This document shows positions 26,551 through 36,888 of a DNA stretch of 64,000 nucleotides, in pieces; position 1 is the first letter of the stretch, and the number at the start of each line of letters is the position of its first letter. Both the position numbers and the translations under genes were made by a program. The DNA is from Eutypella sp. D-1 (taxonomy: Eukaryota > Ascomycota > Sordariomycetes > Xylariales > Diatrypaceae), in assembly GCA_023313575.1 (NCBI GenBank), contig JAJTTP010000008.1, forward strand, positions 496,001 through 560,000, given 5' to 3'. Below the pieces are notes generated by a model. It saw only the letters and a list, made by a program, of their open reading frames with translations, searched no databases and was not told the origin of the DNA.

Positions 26551-27830
26551 ATGAGGGACGCTCTGAAGAAGCTGTCATCGACTTTCAGGTCGGGCAGAAA
26601 ACTACGATTACAACAGAAGTCATCTCGTACTCAAGCTCAGGTTAAGCCATCAAGCTTGGCAGATCGCAGTGGACATGAATCTACCATTGGAATTTCTGGG
26701 TCGGTCTCACATGGGTTATTCGTGCTGCATCCATCTCCGGAACTACCCGATGGCATTTGCTCTCTCACTGTTGAGTAAGCATGGTCTCCGAATTTTGAAT
26801 GTTTGTGGATAAGTGTTCATATGATCGCTCGTTTCTCAGTATTGTCGCCGTCCATGGGCTCAATGGCAAATACCGCGATACCTGGAAGGACGAGGTCAGC
26901 GGCATGCTCTGGCTTGAGGACTTCCTTCCAGAAGCCCTCCCACACGCCCGCATCATGAGCTTTGGATACGACTCTAGCTTAATGCTAAGCCATTCGAAAG
27001 GGAGAATCGAGCATTTTGCTAGAGATTTACTGAACCGACTCTGGCTGCTGAGAAAGCCGCTTGAAGTATGTCTCCTATTTCCATCGCCTTTCCAGCCCCC
27101 TGGAGATACTGACAGCCTACTGAAGTGCAGAAATCGGCCTCTTGTATTCGTAGCTCACAGCCTGGGTGGTATTGTGGTAAAGAAGGTTTGCAACTCCTCC
27201 GTGCTCTGGTCTTCGCCTGTAGTTTCGTGACCTGACATTGCCAGGCGCTCATACTGGCCCATGAGGATAATCGCCACTATGGCGACATTCTTTCGTCAAC
27301 GATCGGGATAGTGTTCATGGGGACACCCCACCAAGGGTCTAATATAGTAGATTGGACATCGTTCCTCAGGCATGCGATCCAGATCATGTCTGGGACGAAT
27401 ATCGTAAGGACGGATCTTGTCCAGGAGTTGAGCACGTACTCCCCTAGCCTACTCGAGATATCCAAGTCGTTTTTGCCTCGTTCCGTCGACCTAACGATAA
27501 TGTCCTTTATCGAAACACAATCGGAGCCTCCACTGACTTTCCTGGTAAGTAGCAAGACCCTTGGAGTCTATGCTAATTAGATCTAACGTTCCTTAGGTGG
27601 TACCTTTGGAATCGGCTATGCTGGGCTTGCCCAATGAGATGGTATTCCCAGTGAACACTCACCATCGTAACATCTGCCGCTACCCTTCGGCTGAAGACCA
27701 GACGTATGCTCTGGTTGAAGCATCGATCAAGTCTATTATATCTAGCGAATTCAAGACTTCACCAGCCAGTAAGGCTAATCCTACGGGCTATGAATTGGAA
27801 CCCAGTGAATTAATTGCTTGTTTGTTATAG
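26551..27830 (+). CDS. Alpha/beta hydrolase, HSLGG-type lipase-like domain
   Basis: A fungal serine hydrolase of the type often found at the N-terminus of NLR-like and repeat proteins; substrate unknown. I predict exons 26551-26774, 26840-27065, 27126-27185, 27245-27544 and 27597 onward. The start at 26551 opens with a basic MRDALKKLSSTFRSG segment typical of the family. Visible motifs are GLFVLHPSPE, DIVAVHGLNG (oxyanion strand), WLEDFLPEALPHARI, FVAHSLGGIVVKKAL (nucleophile Ser in HSLGG), GIVFMGTPHQGS, and NTHHRNICRYPSAED, which probably holds the catalytic His. If the last exon is unspliced it stops at 27830 (about 347 residues). A good intron (27769-27830, GTAAGG to TTATAG) instead carries the frame on through exons 27831-27928 and 27992-28310 into the next gene, so this may be the N-terminal part of a larger fusion. 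Confidence 0.82.
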
Positions 27831-27991
27831 GGACCGCGGTAGAGATCACGACAAAGATTCGTGAGGGAAGTGATTACCCTGTGAATATTTCACACTCACT
27901 TGCCGTTACCCAGCCAAACGTATCATTTGTAGGTTTGTAGTCTAAGTGTATCAATGGAGTTTGTCTTGTTGACATAATTGTTCTTGGCCAG

Positions 27992-30900
27992 GTACCTACA
28001 CCCCCTACGTCAGTTTCGGTGGTCTCAGCTACTCCAAACTCGGCCTCGGGCGTTGCTGGCCCACCTTCACATGTCCCCAAAGCTTCAACTCTACAACATC
28101 CCAATCAGGAAGAGGAGAAAGGAGACGAAACAACGATAGCCTTGACTGATGCGATTCAGGAGTCCGATATGACCACGCTCCGTATTAGTGGACTCAAGCC
28201 GAGGATCTCGGCTACAGAAAGGGGGTGGGACGAGACTACAATAGAACTAGATATCCCAGAGAGTATTCAATTTGAAGAGCTGCAAAGCCTGTTGAAAGAT
28301 CTGGCGCCTGGTAAGCGTTATCTCGTTAATATTATATAACGCAAATAAGCATGGGAATTAGCTGACTGGATCTTGCCTACTAGATATAACCACCCCTCAT
28401 GCCTTCAAATTTCCCCGACCGCTCCTCGCCTATTGTAGACGAGTGGTTCGACTGCTTCACTGTGCCCGTGAAAATTACCAAAGGTTTCCCCTGCTACAAG
28501 CAGTCTCTTGGTCTCAGGATTAACGCCAATCAGTCCATTGCGTCATTTCTCAGCAAGATATTCCCCGACCCTATGAATGCCAAGATCCGTGAGCATCCCA
28601 AGTGCATGCAGGACAGCGAGGGAATATCCCACTCGGTTGCAGTTGGTCAAGACGACTTTTCATCTCTTCAGATATTCTTCAAGCGGACTGTGCGAGTACA
28701 CGGACGACAGAAGAACTATCCGCCGCCGAGTGGGCTGGGAACGCTCCCTCTATATGACGCAGAGCCTTATTGCGATCGGCTGCCTCCTCAGGCGGCTGCT
28801 CAGAGAGGTTTATTCCTGCCTATGCATGAGAGCGAAGCCATGTACCTCGCGTTCGACTGTCAAGCGACTGAAAGGTTTGCCGTGCGCCCGTTTATTGGCG
28901 GTGTGAACGGTATCTTGGGCATGCGACTCTTCCCAACCAAAAGCTCCGAATTGCGAAAACAGGACTACATTGTGGTCCCCGAGCAGTCCCGCCTTGATGG
29001 AATCTCGATTAAACCGGGCGTCGTGAAACAATTTGTAGCGATGAAGATGAACCCAGAGCCAAAGAAGGAGGTAGCTAATGCCCATATGAGAGCTGGCCAA
29101 GGCCCTGAAAATCGCGAAGTGCCAAAATTGGGAAAAGGAGAAACAGTTGAATGGCAAATTACTGGGAAGGATGAGGTCGGCGGGATCCAACTTGAAATCA
29201 TCCCGCAGTTCAGGGTCGGCCGCATGTTCGCTGGGAGTATGAAAGATGCGTGCCCAGCAGAATATGGGGGCGCCCTCAGATCTTACCAACCTGTACCAGA
29301 TGACTCTGTGGTGTATGATGTCCTTCAAACACCAGAAGAGCTGGGACTGAGTGAAGGCGACTTCATCCACGTGAAGGAGATGGCTAATAGAAAGGGAACC
29401 CGTAGAAAAGAGATCGCGGACTTGGCAGTCGAGGCCCCCTCTCCGTCCGATATATTGGACCTAGAAATCTTCCATAGCCCATTCTACAAGAGGATTGTTA
29501 CTGTGAGGAGGGTCAACACTGATAATGAGTCCCTTCGTTTCAGAGTAAGGAGCCTTCTTTCCTTCCGATTCTATTGCCCATATATTAGGTCCATTGCTTG
29601 AGCCCATATATTAGGTCCATTGCTTGAGCCCATATATTAATAACTGACCATTCTCGGTAGATCGATGGAGATGACGATTTTAGGGATATTCGCGCGGCCG
29701 CGCGATATGCCTTTGAGATGCCAGACGCAGATCTCTTCGTTCCTAGGCTGGTTGCAAACAACCCCGATATTCTGTTTCCAATCAACAGCTGGAGTGACTT
29801 CATTTTTGCGACAGAGCCAGTACACTCTGGCGATGAGTTCCGGGAGCCGAGAAAAGTTGACCACCTCAAACTGGGCGGTGGTGGAGAGTCCAGTACAAGA
29901 GAGGTGGATCTAGTTCTTGTGAGTGTACTTTCACACAGACACTGCGCCTCTGTCATTATATCGCCAAATCAATGCACCGAGAGGAGTTTCTATTAGGCTG
30001 ACCTATAAACTTTTTCAATAGGCACCAAACACTGACAAGTGGAGGAACGTCTGCCACCTCGACTTCTTGAATAGCGTCGATAAGCACTTCGAAAACATCG
30101 CCAAACCGCTGATGCTAGAGATTTCTCACGGTAGCACAATAGCTGACGTCCGCCGTTTAGTCCAGGATATAACTGGCTTATCAACAGAAGGTTTCCCCAT
30201 TATGTCTCCCACAGACGACAATGTCCCTGACAACTACATAATCTATGGAAACCATGAGATGCGTGAAACCATTTCGAGCGACTGTCAACTCCACTGTGAT
30301 GTGTTCCCTATCGTCGCCCTCGCCATTGGCGACAGCATAGCCCTCTGCATCAAAACACTTACTGGGAAGAAGATACAGGTGCGAGTGCGGATCGAAGATA
30401 AAGTTAAAACTATCAAGTTTCAAATTGAAGCTAAAGAGGGCATACCGCCTGATTTTCAGACGTTGGTATTCGCCGGGGAACGGCTTAAGGATGGTAAGAA
30501 GGACTGCCATGATCTCCTAGTCATTGACACGAGCTGAATTCCAAACCCGAACTAGAATACACACTTCAGGATTACGGAATAATATCGGTACGTATCCTGT
30601 CGACACTCGTGCGTATCGCGTCAAGCGCAAACCGAGCTGACTTTGTGACACCTAACAGCCTACTACCTTGCGCCTCGTTATAGGACTCCGCGGTCCTAGT
30701 ACAATTAAGGTGGAGTTGGGAGGGGGGATTATTTTTGACGGCTACGTCAAAACTGTTAGCGAGCTAAAAGAGAGGTTGTTCAAGCAACTCGGCGGCATTT
30801 TCCCTCATCGGCAGGACTTGGGACTCCCTGACGGTATGGCCTCCCCTAGCCCAACCTTCAACGCCTCACTCGAATCTCCCACCCGCACACGTCAACTAAA

Positions 30901-31365
30901 CCTGGTCTAGACTTTTCTCTTGCAGGTAAAAGCTTGACCCTGAAACTCGACATTGTCTCCCCGGAGCGGAAGCCCCTCGGCCTCGGCGCAGGGGGTAGCA
31001 TCGTCCAGGAGATTCTCGCCGACCCCTACGACCCTCGCATTTGGGATGTTGGAAGCTCTACGATTCTGTATGTCCACATCGTCAATTCGCGCGACTTGAA
31101 GGACATCACGAAACAGCAGCAGCAGGGCAGGCGGACACGGGACGTTAAGGGCAAGGGAGTCAGTTCCGATGGCATGTTTGACGATATCATAAGCCTGGAG
31201 CAGGAGGACTACATGGAATCAGAGAGACAGCACGAGCCCTCGAGGCTGGAAGGCGGCAGTCAGCCCGAGGGCCCTCATGACATGCAGAAGGTGCCTGAGT
31301 ATCCGCTTGTTTTACTGGAGACTGATCAGACAGTGCCGTGGTTCGAGGGTCTGGGCAAGGCTTAA
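27992..31365 (+). CDS. Ubiquitin-domain protein of a fungal multidomain family
   Basis: A large protein of a family common in filamentous fungi, function unknown, often mislabelled integral membrane protein. Predicted exons are 27992-28310, 28384-29544, 29661-29918, 30022-30493, 30556-30587, 30659-30833 and 30926-31365. The family module has ELDIPESIQFEELQSLL near the N-terminus, then IVDEWFDCF, QDYIVVPEQSRLDGI and PGVVKQFVAMKM, and a C-terminal YDPRIWDVGSSTILYVHIVNS-type segment. A ubiquitin fold is encoded across 30340-30707: IKTLTGKKIQV, TIKFQIEAKEGIPPD, LVFAGERLKDEYTLQDYG, and TTLRLVIGLRG followed directly by PS. The start is unclear: ATG 28399 gives about 840 residues, while ATG 28169 or read-in from the upstream hydrolase needs a +1 shift between about 28384 and 28429. 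Either this is a separate gene starting at 28399 that lost its N-terminus, or a frameshifted hydrolase-ubiquitin fusion, or a sequence error. Confidence 0.75.
29577..29639 (+). repeat. 26-bp tandem repeat inside an intron
   Basis: Two perfect copies of a 26-base unit beginning CCCATATATTAGG (29577-29602, 29603-29628) plus an 11-base third copy lie within the predicted intron 29545-29660 of the ubiquitin-domain gene. This makes that intron 116 bp, longer than its neighbours. It looks like a recent slippage or assembly duplication. Confidence 0.9.
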
Positions 31366-31801
31366 CTTACAAGGACACGCAAGCCTTTCATATATTTACG
31401 TACAGTGCTTTCATGGACCTGGTACCCCTGGCCAGTGACTCTTGTCGAACGTTGGTGAAAGCATGAATGGGAAATCTTGATAGGGTTAAGTGTCAGGATG
31501 GGGCAACATATGAAATATAGAAATAACTTCGATAGGCCCTGCGCAGTAGTTAGTTGGCTACCTTATGAATTGCATCTTTATCTCATGAATATGTCGGTGT
31601 TAAAATTCATTCTAGCGTCCGGATAAATCTTTGAAGTCTACAATTTGTCTATCTATGATAAGCCTTTGAGTATACATAGCGCCACCAGCCTCTCACTCTT
31701 TCCTTCTCATGCGGGCTCTTGATAATAATCCCCGGCCACCTTCTTACCCTTACAACATCACGGGAACCCCTGTTACTCTCAGAGCATGCAGAGCTCAAAT
31801 A
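31366..31801. other. Convergent intergenic spacer
   Basis: Lies between the 3' ends of the plus-strand ubiquitin-domain gene and the minus-strand asparaginase gene. It is AT-rich and probably holds both 3' UTRs and polyadenylation sites. No gene seen. Confidence 0.5.
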
Positions 31802-32890
31802 TTAATCCCTCTTCGGCTGGAGCTTGAAATCAAACGACACATGCCCTACAGTGACCCCCATCGTGTTCGTGCGTTTGAGATCGTGGAACGGAGACAGCTT
31901 CTTTCTCGATTCCATGGCCCCAATCCCTAGCTGTGCCAGGGTCTCCACCACGATGGCATACAGTATCTCTCTATTACCATCCTCGACCTTGACCGAGATT
32001 CCGATGGCTCCCTTGGCTCCCAACTTCGCTGTTTCTTCCGATGCACGGATCCCGACTCCGTAGCACCCGTCAGCTCCAACCTTTCCGATGAGGGCCCCAT
32101 CGAATGCCCGCATCAGCTCCGTGCAGAACCTCCCTTCCTGTCCCGCTACGAGATCGGGGTAGCGCGCCATGGCATGGAATATGCGGGCCATATACGCTAT
32201 CCGCACTGGAACGGCCGAGCCAGCCTGCTCAGAACTGTCCCGAGCATCGGCGGCCGCGGCAAACGCTGCGTACGTCTTCCCTAGCGCCCATAGGGGCATT
32301 GCAGGAGCGGGCAAGTTGCACCCGTCGTTGCCCCATTGGACATGCTCCGTGTCCAGACCAGACAGCTCAGTGACCACGCGCTTCACGCGGGTCTGCATGG
32401 GGTGATCTGGGAGATGGTAGTTGGCGTACCCGGCACTGAGCGCCCGCGCACCAGCTAGCATGCCAGCATGCTTTCCTGAGCAGTTGTTGCAGATCCCCGT
32501 GGGCACAAAGTCAGCCTTGATCCAAGCACGGTTGACTGCCTCCGAGATGGATTCGTGGCCTCCGCACCGTAGGTCCGACTCCTCGGCGCCCGCCTTAGCC
32601 AGCATGCGGCGGGCTCGATTCAAGTGCAAATCCTCGCTGGAATGAGAGGCACACATTAGTGCGAGGTCCCCATCATCGAAACCGGACTGCTCGAACCCGC
32701 CGGTCTCGAGCACGGCCAGCGCTTGCGCCGGCTTCGCTGTTGAGCGCACGAGGGTCACTCTTGACGGGTTCCCGGCTAAGAAGAGGATTTTTCCCGCCTC
32801 GTCGACGACCGCAATGTGTACGTAGTGTCGGTTCTCCACGATCCCGTCCCTATCGCTGGTAACACAGTCCGGGCTAGTGGCGATCGTCAT
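31802..32890 (-). CDS. L-asparaginase II, Rhizobium etli ReAV-like class
   Basis: Predicted to hydrolyse L-asparagine to aspartate and ammonium. It is one uninterrupted 362-codon frame, unlike its intron-bearing neighbours. It belongs to the serine-lactamase-like asparaginase II family, unrelated to the E. coli enzymes. Residues matching the published active site of R. etli ReAV are present with the same spacing: the SxxK pair Ser50-Thr-Ala-Lys53, Ser82 in CASHSSED, Lys270 in IGKVGADG, and the probable zinc ligands Cys137 and Lys140 (NNCSGKH) and Cys256. GNDGCNLPAPAMPLWALG is a further family motif. No signal peptide is evident, so it is probably cytosolic. The start at 32890 gives a short N-terminus before the conserved ENRHYVHIAVVD. 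The lack of introns and the bacterial family suggest ancient transfer, but related genes are known in fungi. Confidence 0.93.
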   Translation of the reverse strand: MTIATSPDCVTSDRDGIVENRHYVHIAVVDEAGKILFLAGNPSRVTLVRSTAKPAQALAVLETGGFEQSGFDDGDLALMCASHSSEDLHLNRARRMLAKAGAEESDLRCGGHESISEAVNRAWIKADFVPTGICNNCSGKHAGMLAGARALSAGYANYHLPDHPMQTRVKRVVTELSGLDTEHVQWGNDGCNLPAPAMPLWALGKTYAAFAAAADARDSSEQAGSAVPVRIAYMARIFHAMARYPDLVAGQEGRFCTELMRAFDGALIGKVGADGCYGVGIRASEETAKLGAKGAIGISVKVEDGNREILYAIVVETLAQLGIGAMESRKKLSPFHDLKRTNTMGVTVGHVSFDFKLQPKRD

Positions 32891-35633
32891 TGTGTCGTGT
32901 TGGTATGCTGATATGAGCCCTCGAGGAAAGCTTGCGGAGAGACTTTGGTAAGATGCATTGAGTCTTGTAGACAGCTAAGTTTATATCTGCTGCCGCGGGA
33001 TCACCGGTGAATTTGTCATAGGAGAGAATATTTAGCGACATCGGGCTCTCTAGTGCGCCGATTCAGTATATCCGCGGCCCCGTTTTGTCATTGATCATTG
33101 AATTGTGGAACTTGGAGTTTTGGAGTCTCAAGAGTCTAGGAATTACTGGATATCTAGAAGATTCCAGGAGATAGGGCTGATAGGATTAATAGGGGGGCAC
33201 TATAGTAAGAAATGGATATAACACAACAAAGGTTATCCGATAGAACCCGAGAAGACCGTGACAAGCGTGGGCACTTCTTCAAGGCTTCAGCATTTGAAAT
33301 ATTCAGGCCTGGTTCTGGGGATTTAATGGGCCCCGACTTCTTTTCTAGGGACAGGGCTCTGTAGGCTGTGTATCGTTCTGTGCTGCAGACTTTCTGTTTT
33401 CTATCGGATAGCGCGTACTAACAACCAATTTTTTCCACCACATTATGGTAGCCACTACCACTACATATACCATCAGCTTGGTTCTGCCTGAATAAACATC
33501 GTGAGATGTCTCGTTCTTCGCACGCTAAGAAAATGAGTCACCAAGCATGCGCATGTTCAGGATTCGAATAAAATTTATCCAAATCATAAGGGATTGGTAA
33601 ACCGAAGGCGGCTAGCCAAATCCATCAATTATATTTCCAATGATCAGGCATAGGCCACACGGCGGGCTGGCTACAATAACCTTGAACCGATATAATCACA
33701 ACATAACAAGCTTGTCTATGCCAAATATAATATAGGAAATCAAGAAAATTCTATGGGAGTGAGGAATTATGCGACTCGCTGTTAGCTTCAATTCGAGCTG
33801 GTAATTTGATGGCTTCTACTAGAACTGGTCAAGGACTCAGGGGCACTTCGTCGAAAGGGGCAGCCAATCATAATCGATGCAACTGATCTGGCACATATTG
33901 TGTTATAGTACACCTCCATTCATCACTACGTCCAGGATTTGACTTCAGTCAAACCCGGGGCGACGGACTGAACTGCAAACTGGCATCAGGGGGGGGGGGG
34001 GGTTCCTTATCTCCCGTCCGGTAACATCGGTGAGGAGGCGGTGTTGAGCAATGCAATATAGGTAATACAGGCAGTCGAGATACCTCGCGAAGATCTACCT
34101 TGCACGTTTAGTAAACAGCAGGTAGCCAGTTATGCCAGGCCGCATCTGTACTTCCTAAAGTAACCTTCCTCTTTCGCTCCCGCTGACACCATCCATCAGC
34201 CACCCGACTACCCACCCATCCATGGATTCTCTACGCATACTACCTCCATCGCTGCTACCCACGGATTCTACTTCAGTGCATGTTTGTTTTGGTAACTGTC
34301 TGTTTCATTTTCTCTTGACTCTATACACCAAACCCGGCAAGCCCCCCTTGGCCTCGGTTCCGATTGCCCAAACCAACGGCGCCGGTAACAGTCAGCATGG
34401 CTTCGTTCTTTGGGGGCGAAGCAACCAATCTATAGTCCGCCACCCACGGCCGCATGGCATAGTTGAATCCCGTCGCCCGGTGTGCATACATACAGCATAG
34501 TATAGTCATCAAGTTGCACTGATGTAGACAGGTGACCCAGCATGCATACGTTGCGCTTTATGCTGCTACCTGATTTATGCCTCTTTAGTGTGTGTATCTG
34601 TTGAAACTGCATGACGCTGATAGGATTGATGGTGGCGAGCCTGGTACCAGGTCCAGAGCTCATAGTCGAGGACGCAGCCCAGGAGCACTACGCTAGCGAT
34701 GGAAACTCGGCCACGTGGCGTCGATGCAAGCCGCCTGACATATCCCGGAGATCCTGCCACATTAGAAGATGTCACATTCTTTGAATGCCGGGACTGCGGA
34801 GCGTCGGGGTTATGCCGCGGTCATTCCGGCGACAGACGGCGCTGGAGAGTGCCTTGGAGTTGTTGAATATCAATTGAGGCGTCATTTTGATATCTGGTGT
34901 TCAACGGACAGGTTGTGCGGATATTGTTGAATGGACGCTAAACTATCTTGTAATATAAAGGGATAGGGGTTTGGTGCTTGCTGTTCCTTCAAATCAGAGA
35001 GCTTTCTCTTCGTAAGGGACACGAATTATATATGTCTGCGACTCGATTATCATTCCCGACTATGCCTTAGTTCAGCTATACATAAGACGAACTGTATCGC
35101 GACGATACGTCATGCTTATAAGTAAAGCTGGCGTTATGGTCCTTACACTGACGACGACACTAAGCCTCCCCAGTAATACATAACGGCCGAGGCCTCACGT
35201 AAATTAGGGAAAGAGGTTATAGCTGCAGAAAAGCAAGCGGTGTATATTGGGTATCAATGATATCATGTCTCGTACAATCCATCGCATAACGGTATTCCTA
35301 AACCAAGAATAGGGGTTGACGTCCATCGGGCAAAGAAAGAATCCTTTTGCCTAAGAACATCCCAACCGGAGCCAAATCACAGTCTTATGGCAATCTCCTA
35401 GCTAACACCTTCATCTACGCCCGTTATTGAAGCTATAATAAGAGGTACACAATCTTGAGCTCGTTTCGCGTCACCCATTCTTCGAGCCTAGTCAGAAAAG
35501 ATGAAGAAGAAAAGGGTTTACACAGAAGGTTATAGAAAAGCAAGGGCCTAATCATTGTCCTCTAAACGCCACCAGCCACCATACCAATTCGCATTGGAAA
35601 AAATCGAGTCTCGTGTTTGGTTGAGAAATGCGA
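32891..35633. other. Intergenic region with a G14 run
   Basis: The 5' side of the asparaginase gene and the 3' side of the deaminase gene. It contains fourteen consecutive G residues at 33989-34002. An open frame at 34222-34500 has no recognisable motif. No RNA gene seen. The asparaginase promoter should lie just right of 32890. Confidence 0.5.
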
Positions 35634-36888
35634 TTACGCACCGACCCGGGCGATGCGCTGCTGCTGCTGTTCCGGGTTTGGCGTCAGTCTCTTTGCCAAG
35701 TCCGGAACACCGACCCGGTCCGCCATCCGGTCCGGAACTAGGTCCGGAGACACGGAGCGTACAGGGTACTCCGTAGCTGGGGTCGCACGTAGTAACCGCG
35801 ACGTCATGGGCTGTGGCGCTAGGATCGTCGGGGATGATATCGTGGGTTCCGGACTCTCCTGAATAACCGTCTTCGGGATTTCCTTGGTACCGGTCCGAAT
35901 TGACGAGGGCAGAATCTGTTCGAACCCTTGCGCCTTGGCGACCTTCTCGATGCTCTTGAAGTACTACACATGATTTGTTAGCAGACGAGTTATGGTCATG
36001 CGTCTTTCTGTGTCGCCTTACCTTGACAGTCTTGACCTGCAGCTCTAGCGTCGCATCCTCGTCGCACACGAGCATGGGGTGCGGGTGGAGCTGAAGGCTT
36101 GACAACGTCCACATGTGGTTGACGCCGGCTTCGATACACTTTTGCAGTGCAAGGGCCTTGCGGGCACCGATGATGATGATGACAACCTCGCGGGCTTCCA
36201 GAACGGTCTGGACACCGACGGTCAGGGCCATCTTGGGGACCTTCTCCACGTCGTTATCGAAGAACCGGGAGTTAGCGAGGATAGTGTCGTACGCCAGCGT
36301 CTTGACGCGGGTCCTGGAAGCCAAGCTGGAGCCCGGCTCGTTGAAGGCAATGTGACCGTCTTCTCCGATGCCGCCTAGGAAGAGATCGATGCCTCCGGCA
36401 CGCTTGATCTTGGCCTCGTACTCAACGCACTCCGCCTCGAGATTTGGCGCGTTGCCGTTGAGGATGTTGACGTTCTGGGGCTTCACGTTGACGTGAGAGA
36501 AGAAGTGCTTCCACATGAACGAGTGGTAGCTCTCAGGATGGTCCCGGGGGATGCCAACGTACTCATCCTAGATTTGCTTTAGAATCAAAGATAGAAAACA
36601 GAATGAAATCATCACGACTTACCATGTTGAAGGTGACGACATTTTCGAACGAAACCTAGGAAGATGTCAATAAGGACCTTGTGAGGGGCTTGTCAAGTGA
36701 GTGCTTACGAGGCCAGCCTTGTACTTCTGAACTAGGATCTTGTATACACCAAGAGGGCTCGCACCCGTCGGTAGACCAAGCACGAAGGGGTGTGTGGCAG
36801 TAGGGGAGTAGTGGTTGATCCTATCGACGATATAATTGGCCACGTAGGAGCTGGCAGTGCCAGAGTCGTCACGGATGATGAGCCTCAT
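35634..36888 (-). CDS. dam1: Glucosamine-6-phosphate deaminase
   Basis: Converts glucosamine-6-phosphate to fructose-6-phosphate and ammonium, the last step of GlcNAc catabolism, in the cytosol. Predicted exons are 36888-36709, 36655-36623 (33 nt), 36567-36022 and 35963-35634, all in phase 0, giving 362 residues. The sequence shows [20 protein letters not shown] with Asp72, and [17 protein letters not shown] with Asp141, His143 and Glu148. These are the catalytic positions of E. coli NagB in the same numbering. The second intron falls exactly before Asp72. After [13 protein letters not shown] the protein continues about 90 residues past the bacterial end as a Pro/Ser-rich tail ending [13 protein letters not shown]; fungal members commonly have such tails. 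It is the left end of the GlcNAc cluster and is transcribed away from the GlcNAc kinase gene. The symbol follows Trichoderma usage. Confidence 0.95.

Noticed and set aside
28810..29370. 186-codon minus-strand frame opposite the ubiquitin-domain gene
   Set aside because: Antisense shadow of an exon with a recognisable family sequence.
34222..34500. 92-codon plus-strand frame between the asparaginase and deaminase genes
   Set aside because: No motif, and overlapping open frames occur on the other strand. Probably chance.
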